Assembly: GCF_965276875.1 (NCBI RefSeq)
Contig: NZ_OZ255701.1
Location: forward strand, 1,488,001 to 1,552,000
Source of the DNA: Lichenicoccus sp965276875
Lineage (GTDB): Bacteria; Pseudomonadota; Alphaproteobacteria; Acetobacterales; Acetobacteraceae
Length of the DNA stretch: 64,000 nucleotides
Reading direction: 5' to 3'
Made by a program: the position numbers and the translations under genes. Of this stretch, positions 1 through 8,225 are shown one piece after another (position 1 is the stretch's first letter; each line of letters begins with the position of its first letter). Under the pieces are notes generated by a model. The model was not told the origin of the DNA. It was given only the letters and a program-made list of their open reading frames with translations, and made no database searches.

Positions 1-319
1 CGTCGAAATCCTCGTGGCGCAATCCGAAGCGGACGATGGCGGCGCGCAGCACCCGGTCGAGCGGGTCCCCTGCCCGGCCGGCATATACGGCCGAAATCCG
101 TATCCGCCAGGCCTGCAGCCGGGGCAGCTTGTCGGCAAACGGGCCATCCTCGTCGGCGATGTCGTCGACCAGCCGGCAGAACGCGTAGATGGCATACATC
201 GCATAGCGCCGGTCCGGCGGCAGCACCCGCATGCCGCGCGCGAACGAGGTGCCGGCGCCGGCGACGATCGCCTCGACCGCGGCGAGGTCGGCGGGATCGC
301 AGCCGAGCACGCTGGTCAT
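1..319 (-). CDS. hpnD: Presqualene diphosphate synthase HpnD, N-terminal part
   Basis: The gene runs off the left edge, so only about 106 N-terminal residues are visible. The product belongs to the squalene/phytoene synthase family; HpnD condenses two farnesyl diphosphates to presqualene diphosphate in the HpnC/D/E route to squalene for hopanoids. Visible support is the family motif RVLPPDRRYAMYAIYAF followed by CRLVDDIADE, the first aspartate-rich metal-diphosphate site, at about residues 33-60. The ATG (319-317) overlaps the hpnC stop as ATGA, which fixes the start and implies coupled translation. It is the last visible gene of hpnA-B-C-D on this strand. The identification is firm because both motif and gene order agree. 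Confidence 0.9.
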   Translation of the reverse strand, partial: MTSVLGCDPADLAAVEAIVAGAGTSFARGMRVLPPDRRYAMYAIYAFCRLVDDIADEDGPFADKLPRLQAWRIRISAVYAGRAGDPLDRVLRAAIVRFGLRHEDFD

Positions 320-1170
320 GCGCGGCGCCATGTGGGCACCGCCCCGAGCAGGCACAGCACCAGATCGGGCTTGCGAAGGCGCACCCGCGCCGCGAGCGGG
401 TCCTTGCGCGCGAGCCGGGCCGCCAGCCGGTGCGAGACGCCGACGATCACCGCCGCCTCCAGCCGCATACGCCGGTCGGCGATCCGTGCCGGCAGCGACG
501 CCGCCGCGCGGTTGAGTGTCGCGACCTCGCCGAGCAGCCGGTCGAACACACGGCGCAGACCGGCCGGCGCGCGCGGCCCACGGAGCGCGTCCACCCCCAA
601 CCCCTCGGCCGCGAGCCAGGGCTCGGGGATGTAGCAGCGGTCAAGGGCCGCGAGGTCGTCCGCGCAATCCTGTAGATGGTTAAGCACCTGCAACGCACTG
701 CATAGCGCGTCGGAGGAGGCGCGCGTCGCCTCGCCAGGCTCGCCGTGCAGCGCCAGCAAATAGCGGCCGACCGGGCAGGCCGAGTAGCGGCAATAGTCCG
801 CCAGCTCCTGCCAGCTCTGGTAGCGCGGCTTCACGGCGTCCTGGCGGAAGGCCACGATCAGGTCGGTGGCGGTTCGCGGGTCTACCCCGGTCGCGGCAAG
901 GCTCGCGCGCAGCCGGAGCGCGTGCTCCTGTTCGGAGGGAGCCAGCCCCGCGTGCGCGGCGCCGCCCGTGAGCAGCACGCTCTCCATCGCATCCAGCCGC
1001 GCGATCTTGGCCGCGGGCGTCAGCACAATGTTGTCGGCGATGTCGTCAATGGCGCGGGCGAAGCCGTAATAGGCATGCACGTGCGGGCGCTGCCGTGGGG
1101 CGATCAGCCACGAGCCGACGGGGAAGTTCTCGTCGGCGCGGCCCTTGCCGGAGGCGACCTCGATGCTCAC
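316..1170 (-). CDS. hpnC: Hydroxysqualene synthase HpnC
   Basis: The 284-residue protein is a squalene/phytoene synthase family member. HpnC hydrolyses presqualene diphosphate to hydroxysqualene, which HpnE then reduces. The N-terminal part shows ENFPVGSWLI and HVHAYYGFARAIDDIADN, the first Asp-rich site. The second metal site is seen as LNHLQDCADDL. A GTG start at 1170 is chosen because it begins the family-typical N-terminus just before ENFPVG and overlaps the hpnB stop as GTGA. The frame stays open upstream inside hpnB, but that extension has no family resemblance. Its neighbours are hpnB upstream and hpnD downstream, both overlapping by 4 bases. Confidence 0.92.
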   Translation of the reverse strand: MSIEVASGKGRADENFPVGSWLIAPRQRPHVHAYYGFARAIDDIADNIVLTPAAKIARLDAMESVLLTGGAAHAGLAPSEQEHALRLRASLAATGVDPRTATDLIVAFRQDAVKPRYQSWQELADYCRYSACPVGRYLLALHGEPGEATRASSDALCSALQVLNHLQDCADDLAALDRCYIPEPWLAAEGLGVDALRGPRAPAGLRRVFDRLLGEVATLNRAAASLPARIADRRMRLEAAVIVGVSHRLAARLARKDPLAARVRLRKPDLVLCLLGAVPTWRRA

Positions 1171-2324
1171 CGTGCCGGACGTCCCGCGCGATAAGCGCGC
1201 TGCTTCCAGACCACGCCGCGGCCGCGATGATGATCCAGCGCCGAGCCGAGCGTCGCCGCCACATAGAACAGTGCCACCCCCGGCAGCGCCAGCGCCCATA
1301 GCGGCGACAGGCTGAAGCGTCGCAGGGTCGGCAGGAACGAGGCGGTGGCGATCAGCCATGCCAGCAGGCCGAACAGTTCCGCCGCCCCGCCGGCGAACAG
1401 CATTGCCGCCAGCGGCACCACCCAGACCAGCAGCATCGCGAGCACCGTACCGAGCAGCAGCAACGGCGAGGTGCGCAACTGCACATAGGCGGTGCGCGCC
1501 ACCATCCGCCAGACATCGCGCGGATGCGGATAGGGCCGCACCGAGCGCGCCAGCATGCTGTGCCCGAGCCAGATCGCACCACCACTCCGCTTGACCCGCG
1601 TCGCCAGCGTCACATCGTCGATCAGCGCCGAGCGCAGGCTCTCTATGCCGCCGATCCGGTCCAGCGCCGCCGCCCTGATCAGGATGGTGCCGCCGGCGGC
1701 CGCGGCGGTGCGATGGCCCGGCCGGTTCACCTGGGCAAACGGATAGAGCAGCTGGAAGAAATAGACGAAGGCCGGCACCAGCGCCCGCTCCGCGGCACTC
1801 TTCGTGCTCAACGCCACCATTTCGGAGACCATGTCGAGACGGTTGCGCAGCGCCTTGGCGACCAGGGTCGAGGCATGGCGCGAATCATGGATGATGTCGG
1901 CGTCGGCGAGCAGAATCAGGCCATCCCCTTCAGCCAGGAGCCGGCCCGCTACCTGGACCCCCTGGGCGAGCGCCCATAGCTTGCCGCTCCAACCGTGCGG
2001 GGTATCGGTGCCGTCGATCACCTGCAGATGCGGCGAGGCCATCGCCCGCGCCAGCGCGCCGGTGTTGTCGCTGCTGCGGTCGTTGACCAGCACCACGCCG
2101 TACGGTCCGGCATAATCCTGGTCCAGCAGCGAGCGCAGGCTCTCCTCGATGGAGCCGGCCTCGTCGCGAGCCGGCACCACCACGCAAAGCGGCGGCCAGG
2201 TCGCGGCGTCGGGACGCAATTCGGTGCGCAGCGGCGGCAGCACCGGACCGGCCGACCAGAACCGGCCATGCAGCAGCACCAGATAGAGCCAGACCAGCAG
2301 CGAGAGACCAGAGAGCAGCAGCAT
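1167..2324 (-). CDS. hpnB: Hopanoid-associated glycosyltransferase HpnB
   Basis: This 385-residue family 2 glycosyltransferase is anchored in the inner membrane. There is one hydrophobic segment at the N-terminus (about residues 1-20) and a cluster of membrane segments near the C-terminus (about 280-365). The GT2 fold is shown by CVVVPARDEAGSIEESL, by VLVNDRSSDNT and by the DxD-type metal motif LLADADI near residue 140. Later motifs include GGTILIR and DDVTLATRVKR. HpnB proteins are genetically linked to hopanoid side-chain glycosylation, but the exact substrate cannot be read here. The start overlaps the hpnA stop as TGATG and the stop overlaps hpnC. Confidence 0.9.
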   Translation of the reverse strand: MLLLSGLSLLVWLYLVLLHGRFWSAGPVLPPLRTELRPDAATWPPLCVVVPARDEAGSIEESLRSLLDQDYAGPYGVVLVNDRSSDNTGALARAMASPHLQVIDGTDTPHGWSGKLWALAQGVQVAGRLLAEGDGLILLADADIIHDSRHASTLVAKALRNRLDMVSEMVALSTKSAAERALVPAFVYFFQLLYPFAQVNRPGHRTAAAAGGTILIRAAALDRIGGIESLRSALIDDVTLATRVKRSGGAIWLGHSMLARSVRPYPHPRDVWRMVARTAYVQLRTSPLLLLGTVLAMLLVWVVPLAAMLFAGGAAELFGLLAWLIATASFLPTLRRFSLSPLWALALPGVALFYVAATLGSALDHHRGRGVVWKQRAYRAGRPAR

Positions 2325-3322
2325 CAGGTGCGATGTCCGGTTGAGCGGAAGGCGGCGACGGCGTCGGCGATCGCCTCGCGCGCCGGCCGTGGCGCGTAGC
2401 CGAGGGCCGCGCGCGCCTTGTCCGACGAGAAGAACATCTTCTTGCGCGACATCGCCAGGGTCTCCCGCGTCACCCGTGGGGCAATGCCGAAGCCTCTTGC
2501 TGCCAGCTCCGAGGCGACCGCGACCGGCCAGAGCACGCCCTGTGGCAGGCGCACGCGCGGCGGCCGCACCCCCGCCGCCTCGCAGACCATCCGGAACAGG
2601 TCGCCCAGCAGCATGTCCTCGCCGCCCAGGATGTAGCGCTCGCCGATCACCCCGCGCTCATAGGCCAAGGCGTGACCCTCGGCCACGTCATCGACATGGA
2701 CGATGTTCAGCCCGGTCTCGACATAGGCCGGCATCCGGCCGGCGGCCGCGTCGGCGATCATCTGGCCGGTCGGCGTCGGCTTGAGGTCGCGGGGTCCGAC
2801 GGGCGTCGACGGATTGACGATCACCGCGGGCAGCGCGCGCTCGTGCACCTGGCGCAGCACCTCCTGCTCGGCGCGGTATTTCGAGCGCTTATAGACTCCG
2901 ATCAGCGATTCCTTATGCACCGGCGTGGTCTCGTCGGCGGTGCCGCCGCCGGGTGCCAGTCCCAGGGCCGCGACCGACGAGCAATAGACGATCCGCGTAA
3001 CGCCGGCCTGTTGCGCGGCCAGCATCAGCCGGCGCGTGCCCTCGACGTTGGCGCGCAGCATGACCGCGGGATCGGGCACCCAGAGCCGGTAGTCCGCCGC
3101 CACGTGGAACAGCGCCCGGCAGCCGCGCAGGGCGGCGGCGAAGCCATCGGGCTGGCTCAGGTCGCCTTCGACGAGCTCCGCGTCGAGTCCGGCGATATTG
3201 CGCCGGTCGCAGCCAGGGCGGACCAGCAGGCGCAGCCGGTGCCCGCGCGCCGCGAGCGTGCGCGCGACCGCGGAGCCGACGAAACCGGTGGCGCCGGTGA
3301 GCAGGGTCGGGGCATCGGTCAT
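2324..3322 (-). CDS. hpnA: Hopanoid-associated sugar epimerase HpnA
   Basis: The 332-residue protein is an extended short-chain dehydrogenase/reductase with an NAD(P)-binding Rossmann start, LLTGATGFVGSAVARTL. The catalytic region carries YCSSVAALG and a YKRSKYRAE segment with the Tyr-x-x-x-Lys pair. HpnA is classed as a hopanoid-associated NDP-sugar epimerase or reductase acting on hopanoid side-chain sugars; the precise substrate is not established. The ATG at 3322 begins exactly at the nucleotide-binding strand, so the long open frame upstream of it is ignored. It is the first gene of the hpn operon and is divergent from the tyrosine-biosynthesis gene at 3425, leaving 102 bases for both promoters. 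Confidence 0.9.
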   Translation of the reverse strand: MTDAPTLLTGATGFVGSAVARTLAARGHRLRLLVRPGCDRRNIAGLDAELVEGDLSQPDGFAAALRGCRALFHVAADYRLWVPDPAVMLRANVEGTRRLMLAAQQAGVTRIVYCSSVAALGLAPGGGTADETTPVHKESLIGVYKRSKYRAEQEVLRQVHERALPAVIVNPSTPVGPRDLKPTPTGQMIADAAAGRMPAYVETGLNIVHVDDVAEGHALAYERGVIGERYILGGEDMLLGDLFRMVCEAAGVRPPRVRLPQGVLWPVAVASELAARGFGIAPRVTRETLAMSRKKMFFSSDKARAALGYAPRPAREAIADAVAAFRSTGHRT

Positions 3323-3424
3323 ACGTGGCCTGGTCCGGTTGCGAACGAGCGGGTGTATAGCCGCGCGATCGCCGGTGGTGTAGAGGCCCCCACCCGTACG
3401 GGTCGGCAAAGGAGAGCGGCGCTC

Positions 3425-4300
3425 ATGTTCAGGCGGCTGACCCTGATCGGACTGGGACTGATCGGCAGCTCGGTCGCGCGCCGCGCCATGCAGCATGGCG
3501 GCATCGCGCACGAGATCGTCGCCTGTGATGCGTCCGAGTCCGTCTGCGCGCGCCTCGGCACCTTGGGCATAGCGCACCGGGTCGAGCCGGACCCGACCCT
3601 GGCGGTGCGGGACGCCGATTGCGTGTTGCTGTGCGTGCCGGTGGGCGCCCTCGGCGCGGTGGCTGCCGCGATCATGCCGCATCTCGCGGCCGGTGCCATT
3701 CTGAGTGATGTCGGCTCGACCAAGCAGTCAGTGCTCGGCGAAATCCTGCCGATCCTGCGGCCGGACATCGCCTTCGTGCCTGGGCATCCGCTGGCGGGGA
3801 CGGAATATTCCGGCCCAGACTCCGGTTTTGCCACCTTGTTCGAAGGCCGCTGGTGCCTGCTTACGCCGCCGGCCGGCACCGACGCCAACGCCATCGCGGC
3901 GATCGAGCAGCTCTGGCAGCGTTGCGGCGCGCGCACGCGGATCATGGACGCGGCCCATCACGACCGGGTGCTCGCCATCGTCAGCCATCTGCCGCATCTG
4001 CTAGCCTTTACCATCTGCGGCACCGCCGACGATCTGGCCGGCGAGACGCGCGAGGAGGTGCTGGAGTTCGCCGCCTCCGGCTTTCGCGACTTCACCCGGA
4101 TCGCGGCGTCCGACCCGGTGATGTGGCGCGACATCTTCCTGGCCAACCGCGAGGCGCTGCTGGAGATGCTGGCCCGTTTTACCGAGGACGCGCAGGCGAT
4201 GGCTCGCGCCATACGCTGGGGCGACGATGACTTCATTGTCGACAAGATCAACCGCGGCCGGGCGATCCGTCGTGGCCTGATCGAGATCAGGCAGGCCTGA
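3425..4300 (+). CDS. tyrC: Prephenate/arogenate dehydrogenase (TyrA/TyrC family)
   Basis: The 291-residue enzyme oxidatively decarboxylates prephenate or arogenate in tyrosine synthesis. An NAD-binding Rossmann motif, GLGLIGSSVARR, lies at residues 8-19. Family motifs follow: LSDVGSTK near 100, PGHPLAGTE near 120 with the substrate-binding His, and HDRVLAIVSHLPHL near 180. There is no fused chorismate mutase or ACT domain, so this is the stand-alone form common in alphaproteobacteria. The start is set by the ATG at 3425, preceded by AAAGGAGAG. The open frame extending far upstream is the antisense of hpnA. Whether prephenate or arogenate is preferred cannot be told. Confidence 0.92.
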   Translation: MFRRLTLIGLGLIGSSVARRAMQHGGIAHEIVACDASESVCARLGTLGIAHRVEPDPTLAVRDADCVLLCVPVGALGAVAAAIMPHLAAGAILSDVGSTKQSVLGEILPILRPDIAFVPGHPLAGTEYSGPDSGFATLFEGRWCLLTPPAGTDANAIAAIEQLWQRCGARTRIMDAAHHDRVLAIVSHLPHLLAFTICGTADDLAGETREEVLEFAASGFRDFTRIAASDPVMWRDIFLANREALLEMLARFTEDAQAMARAIRWGDDDFIVDKINRGRAIRRGLIEIRQA

Positions 4301-4302
4301 GA

Positions 4303-4473
4303 CTATTTGCCTCGCACATATTGGACGATATCGATCAGGCCGGCGGCCGAGACCGGCATGACGAGCATGGTGATGGCAACGACCAGGAACAGGATGCGGA
4401 AGACCTTTTCTCCCGCTGCTTCCCGTTCCGGCTTCTTGCGATCTCTCTCGAAATCAACGCCGTCGAAAGGCAC
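4303..4473 (-). CDS. Small single-pass membrane protein, unknown function
   Basis: This short gene encodes 56 residues from a GTG start at 4473 preceded by GGGGGG. The first 24 residues are highly charged (many Lys, Arg, Glu and Asp). They are followed by one hydrophobic segment of about 22 residues (ILFLVVAITMLVMPVS) and a short basic tail ending VRGK. The topology suggests an inner-membrane peptide with a cytoplasmic N-terminus. It starts 25 bases after the aldo/keto reductase stop on the same strand, so co-transcription is likely. Its stop is only 3 bases from the convergent tyrC-type gene. No family is recognised; the call rests on codon pattern, ribosome site and the tidy fit between neighbours. 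Confidence 0.6.
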   Translation of the reverse strand: MPFDGVDFERDRKKPEREAAGEKVFRILFLVVAITMLVMPVSAAGLIDIVQYVRGK

Positions 4474-4498
4474 GTCCGACCCCCCTGGTTCCGAGCGT

Positions 4499-5542
4499 TC
4501 AGCCCTCGGATTGCGTCAACTGATCGCGCCGGACGGCACCCTGCCGTTCGAACATCCAGCCGGGATATTCTGGCGGCAAGCGGCTCGCCGTGTCCAGGCT
4601 CTCGATCTGTGATGCCGTGAGCTTGAGATCGGCCGCCGCAAGATTGTCGGCGAGCTGCTCCGGCCGCTTGGCGCCGATGATGACGCTGGTGACCACCTTA
4701 CGCTGCAGCAGCCAGGCAAGGGCCACCCGGGCGACTGACACGCCGCGCGACTCGGCGATCGGCTGCATCGCCTCGATGACGCTGTAGCCGCGCTCCTTGT
4801 CTACCGGGGGGAAGTCGAAATCGACGCGGCGGCTGCCCTCCTCGCCGCTTTTGTCACGCCCGTACTTGCCGGACAGCAGGCCGCCGGCGAGCGGGCTCCA
4901 GACCATCAGCCCGACCTGCTCGCTGAGAAGCATCGGCGCGATGTCGCGCTCCAGGTCACGCCCGGCCAGCGTATAATAGGCCTGCAGGCTCTCAAAACGT
5001 GCGAGACCACGCCGCTCGGCGATGCCCTGGGCCTTCATGATCTGCCAGGCCGCCCAGTTGGAGACGCCGATATGGCGCACATGTCCGTGCCGGACGAGCA
5101 GGTCCAGCGCCTCCATGGTCTCCTCGATCGGGGTGGCGGGATCGAAGCCGTGCACCTGGTAGAGGTCGACATGGTCGAGCTGCAGACGCCTGAGGCTGGC
5201 CTTGACCCCGTCGATGATGTGCGAGCGGGTATTGCCGCCGGCGTTCGGGCCGCGTCCGGTCTGACCGAACACCTTGGTCGCGACGACGATATCCTCGCGT
5301 GCCAGCTTGAGGTTGCGCAGCGCCTGGCCGGTGATCTCCTCCGAACGCCCCTCTGCATAGACATCGGCGGTGTCGATGAAGTTCACCCCGCCATCCACGG
5401 CGGCGCCGATCAGCCGCTCCGCGTCATCCTGCTGAAGGGCGCCGATCTTTCGCCACATGCCGTCGCCGCCGCCGAAGGTCATCGTGCCGAGGCAGATTTC
5501 AGAGACGAACAGGCCGGTGCGGCCGAGCAGCTTATAGCGCAT
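4499..5542 (-). CDS. Aldo/keto reductase
   Basis: The 347-residue protein is an NADPH-dependent aldo/keto reductase of the AKR TIM-barrel family. The N-terminus MRYKLLGRTGLFVSEICLG is typical. The catalytic set is visible: Asp and Tyr in FIDTADVYAEG, Lys in VVATKVFG and His in LYQVHGFD. The C-terminal coenzyme-binding stretch is SVIIGAKRPEQLADN. The ATG at 5542 is chosen over an upstream frame extension because AGGAG precedes it and the family N-terminus begins there. The substrate is not predictable. A TetR regulator is transcribed divergently from 5750, so it may control this gene. Confidence 0.9.
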   Translation of the reverse strand: MRYKLLGRTGLFVSEICLGTMTFGGGDGMWRKIGALQQDDAERLIGAAVDGGVNFIDTADVYAEGRSEEITGQALRNLKLAREDIVVATKVFGQTGRGPNAGGNTRSHIIDGVKASLRRLQLDHVDLYQVHGFDPATPIEETMEALDLLVRHGHVRHIGVSNWAAWQIMKAQGIAERRGLARFESLQAYYTLAGRDLERDIAPMLLSEQVGLMVWSPLAGGLLSGKYGRDKSGEEGSRRVDFDFPPVDKERGYSVIEAMQPIAESRGVSVARVALAWLLQRKVVTSVIIGAKRPEQLADNLAAADLKLTASQIESLDTASRLPPEYPGWMFERQGAVRRDQLTQSEG

Positions 5543-5687
5543 GGTCTTGGCTCCTGAACTTGTTGCCAGCAGCACGTAACGCCGACATCGCACGGGTGTT
5601 GCATTGACTTACGCGGATCGCGCGGCGCCGCGTTCTCCGCACACGACAGGTTTCACAGAACCGTGCGGCCCGGCAGACGAGAGGTCA

Positions 5688-5715
5688 TTGACCTTGGCGC
5701 AAACTGCCTTAAAAT
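5688..5715 (+). promoter_or_regulatory. Predicted sigma-70-type promoter of the TetR gene
   Basis: TTGACC (5688-5693) and TAAAAT (5710-5715) are separated by 16 bases in an unusually A/T-rich patch. They lie about 35 bases before the TetR start codon and would give initiation near 5722. The adjacent aldo/keto reductase is divergent, so a TetR operator overlapping this site could control both genes. Confidence 0.55.
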
Positions 5716-5749
5716 TGAGCAAACAAGAAGAATATTTTTGGGAAACGTC

Positions 5750-6355
5750 ATGAATATTCAGACGCGGTCGCACCGCTATCTCAGTTCGCGTGGCACCATC
5801 CTGTCCACGTCGCGTGATGTCTTCCTGCGCCACGGCTTCACCGACACCAGCATGGATACCATCGCCCAGCGCTCGGGCGTGTCGAAGACGACGCTCTACG
5901 CGCATTTCGAGAGCAAGGAGGCCTTGTTCAACCAGGTGGTCGTCGATGCCGTGCTGGAGCATGGCGACGACGCGGCCTGCCTGTTCGACCTGCCCGCGCA
6001 TCAGGAGCTTCGTGCACGGCTGGTGACGCTGGGCTGCCGGATCACCAGCATTCTGCTCAACCCGGAAGCCGTGGCGCTGATCCGTCTGTGCGTCGTCGAA
6101 GGCACCCGGATGCCACGCTTGAGCTGCGAGGCGCTGGCCACCGCGCGATCGAACCTGCTGGAGGCGACGTGCGGCTTCTTTGCCGAACAGGGGATCGCGC
6201 CGGCGCGCGAGGCGGCGGAGCTGTTCATCGTGCTGACGATGCGCAACCTGCAACTTGAAGCCATGCTGCCCTGGTCCGATGCGACCACAGCGGACGGCTG
6301 CCGCCAGGACGCAGAACGGGTCGCCGACCTGATGCTGCGGCTCTACGGCAAGTAG
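5750..6355 (+). CDS. TetR/AcrR family transcriptional regulator
   Basis: The 201-residue protein has an N-terminal TetR helix-turn-helix: TSMDTIAQRSGVSKTTLYAHF at about residues 36-56. It is preceded by the usual helix ending in RHGF and followed by SKEALF. The C-terminal helical ligand-binding part (about 85-200) is divergent and gives no ligand hint. The start at 5750 is preferred because it lies just downstream of an A/T-rich promoter-like patch, whereas the longer open frame would start inside that patch. It is divergent from the aldo/keto reductase at 5542, which is the natural candidate target. Its last 13 bases overlap the convergent gene ending at 6343. Confidence 0.87.
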   Translation: MNIQTRSHRYLSSRGTILSTSRDVFLRHGFTDTSMDTIAQRSGVSKTTLYAHFESKEALFNQVVVDAVLEHGDDAACLFDLPAHQELRARLVTLGCRITSILLNPEAVALIRLCVVEGTRMPRLSCEALATARSNLLEATCGFFAEQGIAPAREAAELFIVLTMRNLQLEAMLPWSDATTADGCRQDAERVADLMLRLYGK

Positions 6356-6735
6356 CGTCCGACGGGTCCGCTGGCATGCGACCAGCCTCCGGAGACGGAG
6401 ATCGTGGTGCCGTCGGCGAAACTCTTCTGCAGCCCGAGCGTGCCGTCCTGCTCGGTGATCCTGGCTTTCGGCGTCCCAACCTGCGCAGGCAACCCCTCGC
6501 CGCTTGCCGTGCTGAGGCCGACAAAGCCGTGCACCCCGGTATCGCCGATCGGACCGCTGCGCATCGCCAGCGAGGCCGCGGAAAAGTTGCGCGATCCGTA
6601 GGTCAGGCTGGCTTCGCCGGAGGGTGCGAGGCTGTAGGTGCCGGGCGCGTTCAGCGCGGAGATCTGGGCCGCGGCCGGCAACGGGGCCAGCAGCGTGCCC
6701 ACCAGCAGTGGCGCGAGCGTGGCACCCCGGATCAT
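6343..6735 (-). CDS. Small exported protein, unknown function
   Basis: The 130-residue product has a clear signal peptide: a basic start, a hydrophobic stretch GATLAPLLVGTLLAPLP and an AAAQ cleavage site near residue 24. The mature part is rich in Gly, Ser and Thr with alternating polar and hydrophobic residues, suggesting a small beta-structured periplasmic or outer-membrane protein. No family is recognised. The ATG overlaps the pyruvate kinase stop as ATGA, so it is translated with pyk, and its end overlaps the convergent TetR gene by 13 bases. The functional link to pyk is unclear. Confidence 0.7.
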   Translation of the reverse strand: MIRGATLAPLLVGTLLAPLPAAAQISALNAPGTYSLAPSGEASLTYGSRNFSAASLAMRSGPIGDTGVHGFVGLSTASGEGLPAQVGTPKARITEQDGTLGLQKSFADGTTISVSGGWSHASGPVGRYLP

Positions 6736-8192
6736 GTCACCCGCATGATCCGCAGGTTATTGGTGCTGCCGGCCTTGCCGAACGGCACCCCGGCGACGAC
6801 AACCACCGCGTCGCCGGCAACCGCCAGCCCTTCGTCGCGGGCGGCGTTGGCGGCGGCCTTGACGATGTGCTCGAGCGTGACCTTCTCCGAGCCCTGATCG
6901 GCAACGCGGGAACGGACCCCCCAGACCAGCGACAGCCGACGCGCCGTCGGCATGGTGCCGGCGAGCCCGAGCACCGGACATTCCGGCCGCTCGCGGGCGA
7001 TCCGCAGCGCGCTCGGGCCGGACAGCGTGTAGGCGACGATGGCCCGCGCATTGACGGTCTGCGCCACCTGCTGGGCGGCGGCGGCGATGGCGTCGGCGGC
7101 GTAATGCTCCGGCTCCGGGCGCGAGGCCTGCATCAGCGCCTGCCAGCCGGCATCGCGCTCCACCCGGCCGACGATCCGCGCCATGATCTCGACCGCTTCC
7201 TCTGGATATTGTCCGGCGGCGGTCTCCGCCGACAGCATCACCGCGTCGGCGCCGTCGAACACCGCGGTCGCGACATCGGACGCTTCGGCGCGGGTCGGCG
7301 CCGGTGCGGAAATCATGCTTTCCAGCATCTGTGTGGCCACCACCACAGGCTTGCCCAGCAGCCGCGCCTCGCGGACAATCCGCTTTTGCGCCAACGGCAC
7401 CTCCTCGGGCGGCAACTCGACGCCGAGATCGCCGCGCGCGACCATCACGCAATCCGACAGCGCCAGGATTTCGGCCAAATTGTCGAGCGCCTGCGGCTTT
7501 TCGATCTTGGTCATGATCCAGGCGCGGTTGCCGACGATCTCGCGCGCCTCGCGCACGTCGGCGGCGCGCTGCACGAACGACAGCCCGACATAATCGACTC
7601 CGCGCGACAGCGCGAAATCGAGGTCGACGCGGTCCTTGTCAGTCAGTGCCGGGATCGGCAGCAACACGTCGGGCACGTTCACACCCTTGCGGTCGGACAG
7701 GATACCGCCGGCGATCACCTCGGTGCGCAGGTAGTCGGCCCCCTTCTCGATCACGCGCAGACGCAGCTTGCCGTCATCGAGCAGCAGGGTCGAGCCGACC
7801 GACGCGGCCTCGATGATCTCCGGATGCGGCAGCCGGACCCGCTCAGCGGTGCCGAGCGCCTCATCGAGATCAAGACGGAACGATGCACCGGGCGCGAGCG
7901 ACGCACGGCCGGCCTCGAACGCACCGACCCGCAGCTTCGGACCCTGCACGTCGGCGAGGATCCCGATCGGACGGCCGGAACGGGTCTCCAGCTCGCGCAG
8001 GATGGCGATTCGGGCGTCGTGGTCGGCATGCGTGCCGTGCGAGAAGTTCAGACGGAAAACATCGACCCCGGCTTCGAACAGGCGGGTGATCATGGCCATT
8101 GACGAACTGGCCGGCCCCAGCGTGGAGACGATCTTGGTACGTCGGCCGGACGCCCCGCCGGGGCTGCGTTGTCCAAGGGTGGATGATGGCAT
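6732..8192 (-). CDS. pyk: Pyruvate kinase
   Basis: The 486-residue enzyme transfers phosphate from phosphoenolpyruvate to ADP in glycolysis. Its length matches the family (about 470-480). The (beta/alpha)8 barrel begins with RRTKIVSTLGPAS; RLNFSHG, DVQGPKLR and LLDDGKL follow. The active-site lysine motif is MTKIEKPQALDN near residue 220, with VARGDLGVELP and VVVATQMLESM after it. The C-terminal allosteric domain is present to the end (MRVT). It lies between the SH3 protein (33 bases upstream) and a small exported protein that overlaps its stop. The assignment is unambiguous. Confidence 0.96.
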   Translation of the reverse strand: MPSSTLGQRSPGGASGRRTKIVSTLGPASSSMAMITRLFEAGVDVFRLNFSHGTHADHDARIAILRELETRSGRPIGILADVQGPKLRVGAFEAGRASLAPGASFRLDLDEALGTAERVRLPHPEIIEAASVGSTLLLDDGKLRLRVIEKGADYLRTEVIAGGILSDRKGVNVPDVLLPIPALTDKDRVDLDFALSRGVDYVGLSFVQRAADVREAREIVGNRAWIMTKIEKPQALDNLAEILALSDCVMVARGDLGVELPPEEVPLAQKRIVREARLLGKPVVVATQMLESMISAPAPTRAEASDVATAVFDGADAVMLSAETAAGQYPEEAVEIMARIVGRVERDAGWQALMQASRPEPEHYAADAIAAAAQQVAQTVNARAIVAYTLSGPSALRIARERPECPVLGLAGTMPTARRLSLVWGVRSRVADQGSEKVTLEHIVKAAANAARDEGLAVAGDAVVVVAGVPFGKAGSTNNLRIMRVT

Positions 8193-8225
8193 AGGCGAGC
8201 CTCCCCGCGATGGTTTCAGTCAGCG

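Noticed and set aside
2672..3424. In-frame extension of the prephenate dehydrogenase frame far upstream
   Set aside because: It is the antisense of hpnA. The true start has a ribosome site and begins the Rossmann motif.
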